Assembly: GCA_963693085.1 (NCBI GenBank) | Contig: OY856413.1 | Coordinates: forward strand, 541,274,379 to 541,338,378 | Direction of reading: 5' to 3' | Length of the DNA: 64,000 bases | DNA from: Alisma plantago-aquatica | Taxonomy: Eukaryota; Streptophyta; Magnoliopsida; Alismatales; Alismataceae | Shown: one piece after another, positions 33,250-44,700 of the stretch | Layout: each line of letters begins with the position of its first letter | Numbering within the stretch: the first letter of the stretch is position 1 | The notes under the pieces: generated by a model | The model's input: only the letters and a program-made list of their open reading frames with translations | What the model was told of the DNA's origin: nothing | The model's database searches: none | Program-made: the position numbers and the translations under genes

Positions 33250-33640
33250 ACCTAGCTATATAGGGGGACATCGCATAGACATGTCCTTACTTGATTTAGG
33301 ATCTAGTGTGAATTTGATGCCATACAATGTCTATGTTGAGCTGGGCTTAGGCAAGTTGAAGACAACACATTACACCCCACTTGGTAGATAGATCCATAAA
33401 AGTGCCTAGGGGGAAGTGGATTATGTCTTGGTGATAATGGATAAAGAGAAAGGCATAGTATTCCCGACAACTTTCATTGTACTTGATATGGAGTCGGAGG
33501 ATAGGAAGATTCCCATCATCTTGGGAAGGTCATTCTTATCTAGAATTGATACCGAGATTCATGTACGTAGTGACACCATGACGGTTTCATTCATGGATAT
33601 GAAGATTAAGATCAACATGTACAAAACCCCATCCTGGTGG
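33250..33640 (+). pseudogene. TE-C aspartic protease remnant (Athila-type)
   Basis: Plus-strand frame: DLGSSVNLMPYNVY (the active-site DxG strand), VYVELGLG, two TAG stops, FIVLDMESEDRKIPIILGRSFL. These are the usual landmarks of Athila protease. Retroviral-type protease cuts the gag-pol polyprotein. Reverse transcriptase should follow but is absent. Confidence 0.7.
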
Positions 33641-34738
33641 GCCCGAGATAGGGATATTGAACATGATCACTTCACAAGTCTGAATGATCATTTCAAAAAA
33701 GGAGATCAAGATGGAACAATTGATAATGATTATTGTGATCAAAGGGATGAGGAAAACAGATTGAGTGCAAATGAGGGATGCATGTTTTGCAAGAATGGAC
33801 ACATGAGAATGCGAAACAGATGAATGAATGAAGAATCGCCAAGTAGACGAGCTGAAGGCAAGAAACTCAGTGCTTGTGGGAGGCACCCCACCTAGGTTTG
33901 GGAAATTTTTCACCTACCCTCACATTTTTGATACTTTTGCTTTATTTTTACACAAACCTAAGTAAACACACACGCACACTTGTGCTTGATAATTTTTTTT
34001 TTAGTTTTGATGAAATGACAGGTGAAATAGGTGCAAGTTGAGAAATGAGGCAAATTTAGTGAAAAATGGTTGATACAACATCAAAGAGTTCGTTCAAGAT
34101 AATAGGATGAATGATGAAATGATTTGATGATTTTTGAAGATTTTTGAAATGAAAGAGTCCAGAATGGCCATGTCGGTGTAGAACAGCCATGCTGGAAGAG
34201 ATGGTTTTTAACAGGGAAAATGCAAAATTTGGCCTCCAGCAACACAACTGTACTGGCCAGAATGGCCGTGTTGGCATCTAGCCAAAACGGTCATGCTGGA
34301 GTGGAACAACCATGCTGGTCAAGTTAGATTTTAATAGGGAAAATTCGAGTTTTAGATGCGGGAAGCATGATCGTGTTGGCTAGAACAACCGTGTTCGCAT
34401 CCCACCAGAATGGTTGTGTTGGCCCGAATCCAACACTTATGTCACCCGATTCTACCCGAGTCAACATGGCCCATAATGCATTTTCGCGCAATAGAACGGC
34501 CGTTCCGCGTAGCCTGGCAATTAGGGTGACCCTCCTTCACCCCAAAATAAACTCCTCTTTCTCCCAAACTCCATATTTGAGTTCCCCTTGGTGCCCAATC
34601 ATCTTTCCTAAGCTCAAGTTTTGTTTTTCACCCTCCATCATGACCGATTTCTCCATCTCCAAGGAGAATCTTCCCCTACATCTCGGAAGCAGATTTAGTG
34701 TTGTTTGTGTTTGTTTTTCACTAAAGAACCTTGCAAGG
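33641..34738 (+). mobile_element. TE-C pol deletion scar and spacer
   Basis: Directly after the protease comes GTGGGAGGCACCCCACC (about 33873-33889), which normally stands after the end of Athila pol. RT, RNase H and integrase have been deleted. 34140-34440 holds degenerate repeats of an AACGGCCATGCTGG-like phrase similar to the palindromic words in the LTR. No gene. Confidence 0.6.
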
Positions 34739-36065
34739 ATGAAGAGCACAAGAAATTCATTCAAGAAGGGAGTAGAGAAGATGATGGACATCCTCACCAG
34801 AGGCAAAAGAAGCTCCAAGTGGGCCTCCCATTCATAGCAGTCCGACAGTGCTTCATCACCGTCAAATTCTATTTCTGATCCTTTGGACGGTCGACATCGA
34901 TGAGAGACTCCCGACACCGATCGTCCTCCAGTGACCATACTTCAGATCCAAGCTATGACAACCCTGAAGAGAAGGAGGAGGAAGAAGAAGAAGAAGAGCT
35001 GGAAAATATAGTGGATTATATCAATGTTGATGCACCGACTCACGAGAGGAGAGCTAAGAAATTAAATGATGCATGTTCTCCACGCTTACTGCCATGAACA
35101 ACTCCAGTAAGACACTCCACTTCCTCAACTCGACCTAGTCCAAGCTATGAGAGGATGCCCTTGAACTGAGACACAAGTTCAAGGTCACACACTTATGCAA
35201 AAGAGGAGGAAGATGATACTGAAAGCGAGGAGATGGAAGATGAACCAGTAGACATTGTGTCGAGGCTAGAAGAGGACATGTTGAGATGAGTGGGAAAGCA
35301 ACCAGAGGGATCCACCTATGGAAGGAGAATGAAAAGAAAAGCTATGATGAGGACTCTCCACCTTGAGTGCTTGACAAGGAGGGTGATCCCCACTAGATAT
35401 TCATGTATGACTACTGTACAAGCTCTATGGATCAACTACACATTCAAGGATCAAATGCAACAATGTGGGCTGTACAAGATCTTGACTGAGGTTGAAGAAA
35501 CCTACTTGGAACTGACTCATGAATTCTTTGCAACCTTAGAGAAGGTAAAATACCAAGGAGAAGATGCCATCCGGTTCAAGCTGAACAACTCTACACATGT
35601 TCTTAAAGTTTCCCAAATCAATGCTATCTTCGCCCCCAATTTAGAAATGACGTGTTAAGAGTGGTAGAGCAGACTACTCTAAGATGTGGAAGACAATTCT
35701 TGTCAAACTACTTTCTCTGCAGGAAAATCAAAGACCAACAAGATTTACAACCCCTTCATGAGATACCTACAGAAGGTTCCAGAAAACACTTTTTTTGGCC
35801 GTTATGATAATCAAGGGTGTTTCACGTAAAAGGATTTGTTTGTTATGGCCACAATTGCAAGTAGGGGATTTGTAAACATAGGTGACTTGGTGATTGACCA
35901 CTTGAATACAATTCTCTCTAAGAGTAAAATTCCATTCATCATGGGAGGGATCATCACCACAATGGCAAAGGTAGTGGGCTGCATTCTAGATGAACTTACC
36001 AAGGTATAAGGAAGCAAATATGTTGATCTAAACTATCTTGCTAGGTCCCAAATGATCTCCCTCAG
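34739..36065 (+). pseudogene. TE-C ATHILA-ORF1-like remnant in the env-like position
   Basis: An ATG at 34739 begins MKSTRNSFKKG. The recognisable part runs from about 35360 with TYLELTHEFF and IRFKLNNSTH, and from about 35720 with NPFMRYLQKV, FVMATIASRGFVNIGDL, MGGIITTMAK and YLARSQMI. It is interrupted by stops. It aligns along its length with residues 95-330 of the TE-B long ORF. It ends at 36065 because TE-D is inserted there, so I cannot tell whether TE-C also had ULP1-like modules. The start does not share the ARTKQT tip. Confidence 0.65.
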
Positions 36066-38524
36066 TGTTACAAAGTGGGTTTTTTAGCTAAATTCCGAGG
36101 ACAAAAATTCTTTAAAGGTGTGTAGGATGTGATGGAGTGGACTATTGTAACCCTAAATGTTCAATGGAATAAACAAAATCACATGGTTGAGTTATATTAA
36201 GATTTGTAAGGGTGTTGTCTTAAAATATGGATGCTTTTTGATGTTTACATCATGATTAAGATCCTTAGTTTTATGCCTTGTTTAGGTATTTAATGGAATA
36301 ATTAGACAATTGAGTTTTGGCACTAAACTTGAATGGAAAGTACCTTGAGTTGTGTTAAAATGATGGTTAAAATGTGATGAAGAATAGAGGTTCCTAGATG
36401 AAGTTCTTGAGGTTTGAAAATAATGAATTAATGTGTATTATGGACCAAGGTATTTGATATTTAGCCTAAGTTATGGATGTCAAATGATGTCACACGGCCT
36501 GGTTGTGACTAGTCCACAGATCGCCTTGTAGATCGCTTTGATCTAAGAAGTGTAACATGGATCCGATGGTTGTGTATTGCCCTCGACCTCCTATGGTTTG
36601 TGACTGAGATGTGGGGTTCCCATGATCCACGACGAGGATGTGCGACTAGGAGTGGGCAGTTGGCCTCACTTTCCATCAGGCATATCCACCCTAACCCTCA
36701 CCCAGCAGCAGACCTCACGAGCACAGAGGAAAGGGAGTTCAGAGGTGATCAACTGCCGCTAGCCTTGCCGGAGTCTTGGCTCACGACATCAACCAACACC
36801 TGTGTAGTTTTGTCTGTATGCGCCAAAGGTTTTGGTGGCTGACCGCACACCTGAGTTAGGATCGACGATGGTGCCAAGCACGGACGCACGAAGGTGTCAA
36901 GCAGAGAGGTATTGCGTCAGTGTGGTTATAGAGGAGGATATGCAGGTGCAACACTGCAGATGTGAGAAACTCGAGGCGAGTGAGAAGATCTGTAAGTAGT
37001 CGACCTGTCGTCAGAGTTTGGAGATGCAGCGCCACTCACAAAATGGAGCACATGCTCTGTTTGTTCCTTGTCGGAACTAGTCTAGGCGGCGGCCATGGCC
37101 CTTGAATTTGCAATCGGGAAGCTCTAAGGAGGAAGGACCTGCTGCTCGGTAGCGATGGCGTTCTTGGTTGCATGCCAGGAACCTTTCCCAGGCGGCGGCT
37201 GTGTCGTGGAAATAGTGAGTCCCACTGCGGACTCAGCGTGAGAGAGAGTTGGAGGCGAGCAGAGCATGGCCAACCTCTCACCAGTGTTCCAGTTCAGTGC
37301 GGCGGAGGCTTCATCACTGATACAGATACCTCAGGTGTCCATTTCGTGTAGACCACTAGGAGAAGAGGCCGGTCGTTGCCTTGCTGTGCGGTGACGGCTT
37401 CGTCCAGGAGCAGATCCCAATGGCACTGGAGAAAGGAGACGCATGCACAGGAGGAATGGGTCCAGACTAGTGAACCAACCCTCAAACCCAAACTGGCCGC
37501 CTACCTCAAGTAAAGGGAAGCGCCCAACCACGTGGCAGTGGCCGATTGGCCGATGAGGTAAAATCCTTAGAAATACTCAGATCTTGCATAATTTGTAGAA
37601 AATAGAATGTTTATCAGAAAAATGCAAACAAGGTATCGTTATCCTCAGAAAAATGTGTAGAATAATATGAAACCATGATATAAGTCTTTTTATGCTTAAA
37701 TCATAGTGATATCACGAAAGACGTTTTATGCTTGTTTCATGGATAATAAATATCAAACGATGTTCTAAAATTATGAAAACATGTCAGTAAATACATATTC
37801 ATTCTTATAAACCATCTGATATCAGTAATTATAACATTGATGTATGAAATCATGTAATTTTCTTAATATGGCTAATTAGGGCTAATAACCCTAAGTTAAA
37901 TGCAATATATACGTACATGCTCAATAAATGATGAAATTCACGGAATACCATCATATATGTAACTGGAAGCTAATGTGGAACTCTAATATCATTTATATGC
38001 ATAGAATTCATGTTATATGAAGAGCACCCGTAATACATTTGATGTAACCCTAATATGGTTAATGAAAGTGACATAATGTTAAATATGTTCACATAATAAC
38101 CTGACACATGAGTATATCCAGTTGATGAACTATAATCTGGAATATGACATCAGTAAGATAAATCTAAGACAAGAATACAAGTAACCATGAGAATATCCTA
38201 ATGAACTAAGAAAACCCTAATGAACATGAATAGGGTTAAGATGAGATGTAAGAAGATGAGAACCTGATGATAGTATATGATCTTGTCTTGATCAGGTTTA
38301 ACAAAGATATAGAGGACATCAGGAATATGATTTAGAATGATCTATCTCTTTGGAAGGTACACCATTACCTCTTACTTGGCTTATTATACATTATTCTTGT
38401 GTTATATGGTAGTAAAGACTTGGCATTTGGTATTGATTGAAATGATTGTTCTTGTATGATATGTTGGTTCATTTTCTATACTTATTGTTATGAACACATC
38501 AAACATAATATCTTTGTTCCATTA

Positions 38525-38700
38525 TATGAAAGCACCAACTCGTTGGCAGTGTGCTTGGAAGTGACTGAACTCTTTAGTAGTGGTCACATTGTACATATGG
38601 AAGCACCAACTCTTTGGTAGTGTGCTTGGACCCAACTCTTTGGTAGTGGTCACAGTGTACATATGATCCAACTCTTTGGTAGTGATCATAAAGGCCTTGA
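38525..38700. repeat. Tandem repeats in TE-D LTR
   Basis: Two units of about 70 bp beginning GAAAGCACCAACTC / GGAAGCACCAACTC and ending GTACATATG. A shorter subrepeat, CCAACTCTTTGGTAGTG, occurs several times. Confidence 0.75.
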
Positions 38701-38838
38701 GATACAATGGAAAATAATCTTAATATATGTGTTCTCTTTTGTTAATGAATATCTTTGTGCAAGTATACACTTTTCTTATATTCTTGTATTACTACCAAGT
38801 ATATTAGTTTTATCTTATTGCCAAGATATAATGAGAGG

Positions 38839-38846
38839 TATATAAA
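38839..38846 (+). promoter_or_regulatory. Candidate TATA box of TE-D LTR
   Basis: GGTATATAAAGAT is a strong TATA match 455 bases before the LTR end, a usual place for the U3/R border. Confidence 0.55.
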
Positions 38847-39296
38847 GATACACGTAGGCGTACTCAGTACAATATTCTTGAAATATTGTGCTAACGTGTA
38901 CCACATGTAATCTTTTGTTTAGGTTGTGGTTTTGCTCTTGAAGATCCAAGATAGTTGAGAGTTGTGTAGCGAGCTGATGTACATGTGGACCTGTTGTCTT
39001 AAGATCCTGTTGTTTAGTTGTAGTACATGTATATGTTAAAGTTTGCTATTCAATATGTAATATCAAATGTTGTAACAATTCATGTTGTAATTATATGTTG
39101 AATAGTGAACAAGTGTTGTATGGTTTTATTATTGTTCATGTACATGTGCTACTGATTGTTTCCTTATGACTTCCTCTGATTTTCTTCTTCTTAGCCTAAT
39201 GTGGGGTGTTTAAATTGGGATTCTTGCTGAGGTGAGGGTTTCAATTTGGATGTCACACATCAGATTAAGTTTTAGAAAATCTGGGGACGTCACAGG

Positions 39297-39308
39297 TGGT
39301 ATCAGAGC
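39297..39308 (+). promoter_or_regulatory. TE-D primer binding site (initiator Met-tRNA type)
   Basis: TGGTATCAGAGC on the plus strand, two bases after the LTR end. Confidence 0.85.
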
Positions 39309-41608
39309 ATGAACAATAACAAAGCCTGGCATTTTCTCATTATGCAACTCAAACTAAAGAAAACTTTGAACTTAATAATCTTTGGGGTTAGATTAGTTGT
39401 CTTTTAGAGATTAGATTTGACCTAGCCTCTAGGTTAGCACCTAGATGTCCGAGAACTAGGTCTTGACTGGTGCTTGTTGAGTAGCAATTCCTTAGATGTC
39501 GTTCTTTCCTTATAGTACATCGGTATGGGATGTTGCACTATTTGGAAATGACTTACATCAAGGGAAGAGAAACCCTAGACATATTGCGCACGTTGTCTAG
39601 AGTATCTACACTAGTCTACACCATGTTCTCACCCTTTTCACCAGTTTTCATGACATTGTACTCTCTACGATGTATGGGACACTCATTTTCTGGATTTGGT
39701 TTTGGATTCCAATCGGATCGAACCTTGATAGTTTTCTCTGACGCATGTTTTATCGGAGAAAAACTATATAATATTTTATTATATATATGTATTACAAAAA
39801 TGTGTCCCAACACATGTACGAGTAGGAGGTGGTCATGCAACCTAAGTGAAAGTGATGACATCTGTCTAGAAGAGAGAGTAGTTCTAGATTAGATGTCTAG
39901 AGCCTTTTTGATATATATGATAGATGGAATAGATGATATAAGTTTTGATGATATGATGTAAGTCTTACATAGATGACATAACATGGTTACGATGATCTAT
40001 GTTTGTCTTCGAGGACTTAAGTTTAGTTTGAGGATTGAGATAAGTTTTGATGATGCAAGTAAATAGACTTTCATGAGATAAGATATAATAAGTTAAGACA
40101 AGGTTGTGAGTCAGCATGAGCCTCAAGCTCTTTTACAAAGGAGGACCTCTAGTGTTAGGACCAGTTTCGGGGTTAACTCCAGAGAGAGTGAGACCCATTA
40201 GGAGAAGGTTAGAGAACCTAGACTCCATGATATGAGAAATACGAGAAATATGTGATATGATATGTCCTAAACTAGATTACTCCTGAGTATTTGAGTTGAG
40301 TCTCTTTATGCATGATTCCTATAGTCTTGCTGAACCTAGATGTCCTTGTGAGGACCAAACCCTAGAGATAGAGAGAGGCTGGTTACATATGTGCATATGT
40401 GAACATCAATATGAGAACCTGCCATCTGGGTGAGGGAGAGAGCCCAAGACCCTGGAGGAGGTAGCTATGTTAGTTTCTGTGAAACCTCATGCTCGGGTTG
40501 GTGGTTTCCCATGTATACTCTAGTGGTGTATAGGTAAGAGAGAGATGATATATAGTATGTCATGGTTAGAGATCTATGATGAGAATGTCATATCATGTTT
40601 TGATTTGTGCTTATGTGGCTAGAGCTTGTAAGGATATCACTAGTGCCAATGAGGTAATCCGAGAACCTTAGACTAAGAGAGGAAGTAATAAGTTTATGCA
40701 TATGAGATACTCATAAAGTTGAGTTAGCTCAGAGAGATTGAGCATGCCACTACTCTCTTTGGTCTAGGGGTTAGGACCTCCTTTGGGCTAGATAAAGCTT
40801 TGATATATGTTTAATAAGCCACTGACATAAGTTTTTTTAGCACAACCAGGATACAATAAATATAAAGATGTGATTTAATCTCTAGACGTGATATATAGAC
40901 ATGATAAGATGGAAACCTAGAGATGGTTTAATAGATGGAAATGCATAAATGATTAACCATGGAAATGAATAATGATGATATATTAAAGATGGTTAACCTT
41001 GTGATCCAATCATTAATAAATGTTGCAATTTGATATGAGAAATGAAATAAAATCAAACAGATGAAATATGTTACATGAGGTGTTAATCTTAGTGCTTAAT
41101 AAAGATGAAATATATAGTTTGATAGTTAGCACAATATAACGATTATGACATCTTTATGTGATAAAGATTGATAAAGTCGGTTAACTATAGTTAACTCCCT
41201 CCTAAAAGGCATATTTTTTTTTAGAAATCCTAAAAGGCATATGTTAAGGTGGAACATGTTCTAACAAATCTGCTCAATAATTGTGATGCCACCTTAATAT
41301 AATGGGTTGACTTTAGTTAACACCTTTATAACATGATAAAAATGAAGATGCAACACTAATATAGGAGATATGTAATGACATAATCTAATCTTCTAAACCC
41401 TTGTTTGAGCCTTATATGGAGTGAGGTTTCACCCTTAACGCTTTTGAAACCTCCTAAATGAGCTTTGGATGCATGGTTCTAGGTAACCTTTGTGGATTTG
41501 TTACACATAGAATAGTGCCTACATGTGGATGAAGGCAAGATAAGGTTTTCTATGGAGTATGAGTATGGTTGACTTTCGAGGATGAAAGTTCTTTTAATAT
41601 GTATATGA
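39309..41608 (+). mobile_element. TE-D interior, no recognisable coding
   Basis: Only 2.3 kb remains between the primer site and the 3' LTR, far less than a gag-pol. I recognise no gag, RT or integrase motif. Just before the 3' LTR, GACTTTCGAGGATGAAAGTT resembles the sequence that encodes the end of Tekay pol. TE-D is a deletion derivative. Confidence 0.6.
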
Positions 41609-42473
41609 TGTGACAAAGTGGGTTTTCTAGCTTAATTATGAGGATAGAATTTCTTTTAAGGTGTGTAGGATGTGATGGAGTGGACTTTTGGAATCCTAAA
41701 TGTTCAATGACATAAACAAAATCACATGGTTGAGTTATATTAAGATTTCTAAGGGTTTTGTCTTAAAATATGGATGCTTTTTGATGTTGACATCATTATT
41801 AAGATCCTTAGTTTTATGCCTTGTTGAGGTATTTAATGGAATAATCAGACAATTGAGTTTTGGCACCAAACTTGAATGGAAAGTACCTTGAGTTGTGTTA
41901 AAATGATGGTTAAATGTGATGTAGAATAGAGGATCCTAGATGAAGTTATTGAGGTTTGAAAATGATGAATTAATGTGTATTATGGACCAAGCTATTTGAT
42001 ATTTAGCCTAAGTTATGGATGTCAGATGATGTCACACGGCCTGGTTGTGGGCTAGTCCACGGATCGCCTTGTAGATCGCTTTGATCTAAGAAGTGTAACA
42101 TGGATCCGATGGTTGTGTATGGCCCTTGACCTCCTATGGTTTGTGACCAAGATGTGGGGTGCCCATGATCCACGACGAGGACGTGCGACTAGGAGTGGGA
42201 AGTTGGCCTTGCTTTCCATTAGGCATATCCACCCTAACCCTCACCCAGCAGAAGACCTCACGAGCACAGAGGAAAGGGAGTTCAGAGGTGACCAGCTGTC
42301 ACTAGCCTTGCCGGAGTCCTGGCTCACGCCATTAGCCACCACCTGTGTAGTTTTGTTTGTATGCGCCAAAGGTTTTGGTGGCTGACCGCACACTAGAGTT
42401 AGGATCGACGATGGTGCCAAGCATGGATGCACGAAGGTGTCGAGCAGAGAGGTGTTGCGTCAGTGTAGTTATA
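41609..42473 (+). mobile_element. TE-D 3' LTR, truncated
   Basis: Matches the first 865 bases of the 5' LTR, then stops at 42473, where TE-E sequence begins. About 2.4 kb of LTR is missing. Confidence 0.8.
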
Positions 42474-42516
42474 GAGCGAGGTGTTATGTGAAAATGTGCG
42501 GAAATCACCATAACCA
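42474..42516 (-). mobile_element. TE-E 3' LTR, detached tip
   Basis: AGCGAGGTGTTATGTG followed by GCGGAAATCACCATAACCA matches 62851-62895 at the tip of the other TE-E LTR. The rest of this LTR resumes at 54235, beyond TE-F. The outermost 30 bases present at 62821-62850 are missing here. Confidence 0.8.
42512..42516. repeat. TE-F target-site duplication, left copy
   Basis: AACCA directly precedes the TE-F LTR start. The same five bases follow the other end at 54235-54239. Confidence 0.85.
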
Positions 42517-43791
42517 TGATGTGGATTTTTGAATGCACTAACAAATTCACCCGGGGCTGAAATCCTCGAGCTTTTACCAAAACCTAGTGCAACAATACCA
42601 CCCGCAAGCGGACGGGTCTTATCGCAGTATAGTTGAGGATCGAACCCAAAGAAAAATGTTTTTTAAGAATCTTTGTTAGTTAGATCTAGCTCAAGTAAAA
42701 CTAATATTTAGAACAAAAGTTTGATTTGGGTTGTTTAAACTAATTGCAGGGAAGTAAATGCGGAATTAAAAGATGGGTTTGGATCAATAATATGGAATCG
42801 CTGGGATGGTATCGGGTTTGACCACCGCTACACACACAAACATACTCCTCTGCAAACATTCCAGGCAAGATACAACACTTCAAGTAGAACTGCTGCAGAA
42901 CCCCCCATACGGGCGTCAGGTCCACGTAAGCATCACCATAGGCAGCCGATTTCTCATCGCCATCCGGATCACATGTCCTACGGCTCTGAAGATACAACAT
43001 CCAACTAAGGCTGTGAACCCCCCATACGGGCGTCAGGCGCACAGAAGTGTCACTGAAGGCTAGATGGCTCGTCCCCTCGCGGATCATACACTTACGACCT
43101 CAAGGAATCCCATTGGAAGTTCTCGTCAAGGAGTCAACCGCGTCAACCGTTAAGCAAATAAGCGATTATAGTACGTGTAAACATCGACGAAAAGCACGAA
43201 GATACAAAATCCAACTAAGGCTGTGAACCCCCCATACGGGCGTTAGGCGCACAGAAGCATCACCGAAGGCTAGATGGCTCGTCCCCTCGCGGATCACACA
43301 CTTACGACCTCAAGGAATCCCATCGAAAGTTCTCATCAAGGAGTCTAACATGCTAAACGACATTCATACCCATGCATTGAAGTTCTCGCAACATAGGGAG
43401 CACAAAGATGGAAACACGCACATAACCAACCTACAAGCTTAATGATAAACGATGAAATGAAGAGTTATATACATTGCCATGGAAAGTTTAACAAAAGAAC
43501 ATGGTTTGCATGGGCAGCGGGGCTAGTCCCCGCACCCCAGCGAAAGAGGACTACTCGCTCATGATGCGAGATACAAGAAGGATAGGAGAGAAAGATAGAT
43601 CCGCCATGAGCTCGGTGCAGAGGGTGGACGCAGCCTGATGAAGAATATGTGCTCCTTGCTCTGTCTTCCTTCTCTTCTTGGCCTCCTTGGACGCAACACC
43701 AGCGGTAGGTGGGGTGGAACTTGATCGGGGTGGTGCTCTGGCAGCCTATCGGCGTCCGGATCTGATACCTACAAATGGGGACCCTGCGGGT

Positions 43792-43801
43792 CTATTTATA
43801 G
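43792..43801 (-). promoter_or_regulatory. TATA box of TE-F 3' LTR
   Basis: CTATAAATAG on the minus strand, a few bases after the end of the palindromic array. Conserved in the partner. Confidence 0.7.
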
Positions 43802-43804
43802 TTT

Positions 43805-44420
43805 CAGATCTGACCCCAAACGGTCTGGAGACCGTATGGGTGCCAAACGGTTTGGAGACCATTTGGGCGCCAAACGGTCTTGCTTCGATCGGTCCTGGCC
43901 TTGGCGTGGTCGTGCGGATTTAGTTCTTCAATTGATCCTTGCGCTCGCTTCGAACAGTCTTGGGACCGCGCGGGACCAAACGGTTTTGAGACCGCATGGG
44001 ACCAAACGGTCTTGGGACCGTATGGGACCAAACGGTCTTGGGACCGCATGGGACCAAATAGTCTTGAGACCGAATGGGACCAAACGGTCTTGAGACCGAA
44101 TGGGACCAAACGGTCTTGAGACCGAATGGGACCAAATGGTCTTGAGACCGAATGGGACCAAACGGTCTTGAGACCGAATGGGACCAAACGGTCTTGATAC
44201 CGAATGGGACCAAACGGTCTTGAGACCGCATGGGACCAAACGGTCTTGAGACCGCATGGGACCAAACGGTCTTGGGACCGCATGGGACCAAACGGTCTTG
44301 GGACCGCATGGGACCAAACGGTCTTGGGACCGTATGGGACCAAACGGTCTTGGGACCGTATGGGACCAAACGGTCTTGAGACCGCATGGGACCAAACGGT
44401 CTTGAAACCGCATGGCTTTC
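43805..44420. repeat. 26/27-bp palindromic repeat arrays, left LTR
   Basis: 43952-44415 has about 18 units of a 26-bp repeat, consensus CCAAACGGTCTTGAGACCG followed by AATGGGA or CATGGGA. The core CGGTCT-TG-AGACCG is a near-perfect palindrome. About two units of a 27-bp version (GCGCCAAACGGTTTGGAGACC) lie at 43810-43880. On the minus strand the arrays stand directly upstream of the TATA box. Confidence 0.9.
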
Positions 44421-44685
44421 ATTGGCAACCTGTTTCATCATTCGTTCTTCGTGTATTCCGCCAAACGGTCTTGGGACCGCGTGGACTCAAACGGTCTTGA
44501 GACCGTATGCATGTAGTTGCTTGATTTTCCTTCATTAAATGAAAGATATTTAGTTAAAATCTTGATTATTGAATCAACCAAGAAGTATTGTGCATTATGA
44601 TTCATATTAGGGTGAAAAGATGTGGAATAAAGATGAAATTGTTCCAAAAAGGTAATTGAATTTCATGATGAGTATGCACTCATCA

Positions 44686-44700
44686 GAACACCCCGAACTT
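44686..44700 (-). promoter_or_regulatory. TE-F polypurine tract
   Basis: The minus strand reads AAGTTCGGGGTGTTC immediately before the LTR start TGATGAG. This is the Athila form with a C in the purine run. Confidence 0.75.

Larger units (their letters stand above)
36066..39294 (+). mobile_element. TE-D 5' LTR (Tekay-like)
   Basis: 3229 bp from TGTTACAAAGTGGG to GGGGACGTCACA, followed by the primer site. The first 865 bases recur at 41609-42473 as the truncated 3' LTR. Open frames in it (for example 36570-36842) occur in both LTR copies but have no recognisable product. No gene. Confidence 0.8.
42517..44685 (-). repeat. TE-F 3' LTR
   Basis: 2169 bp. It contains the 26-bp palindrome array, two units of the related 27-bp array, a TATA box and a long downstream part with repeated CCCCCCATACGGGCGT words. 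Apparent proteins of up to 180 residues in all frames of 43800-44450 are translations of the array and not genes. Confidence 0.9.

Noticed and set aside
34367..34837. 156-codon frame as a separate gene
   Set aside because: Most of it is spacer of TE-C; only the last part (from 34739) belongs to the ORF1-like remnant.
36570..36842. 90-codon frame conserved between 36570 and 42113
   Set aside because: Conservation is because the two stretches are the LTR pair of TE-D; no domain is recognisable.
43952..44415. CRISPR array
   Set aside because: Units are contiguous with no unique spacers, lie in both LTRs of a plant retroelement, and no cas gene exists.
43804..44441. Overlapping frames of 166-179 residues on both strands
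   Set aside because: They are phase readings of the 26-bp repeat in an LTR; the same occurs at 53272-54084.
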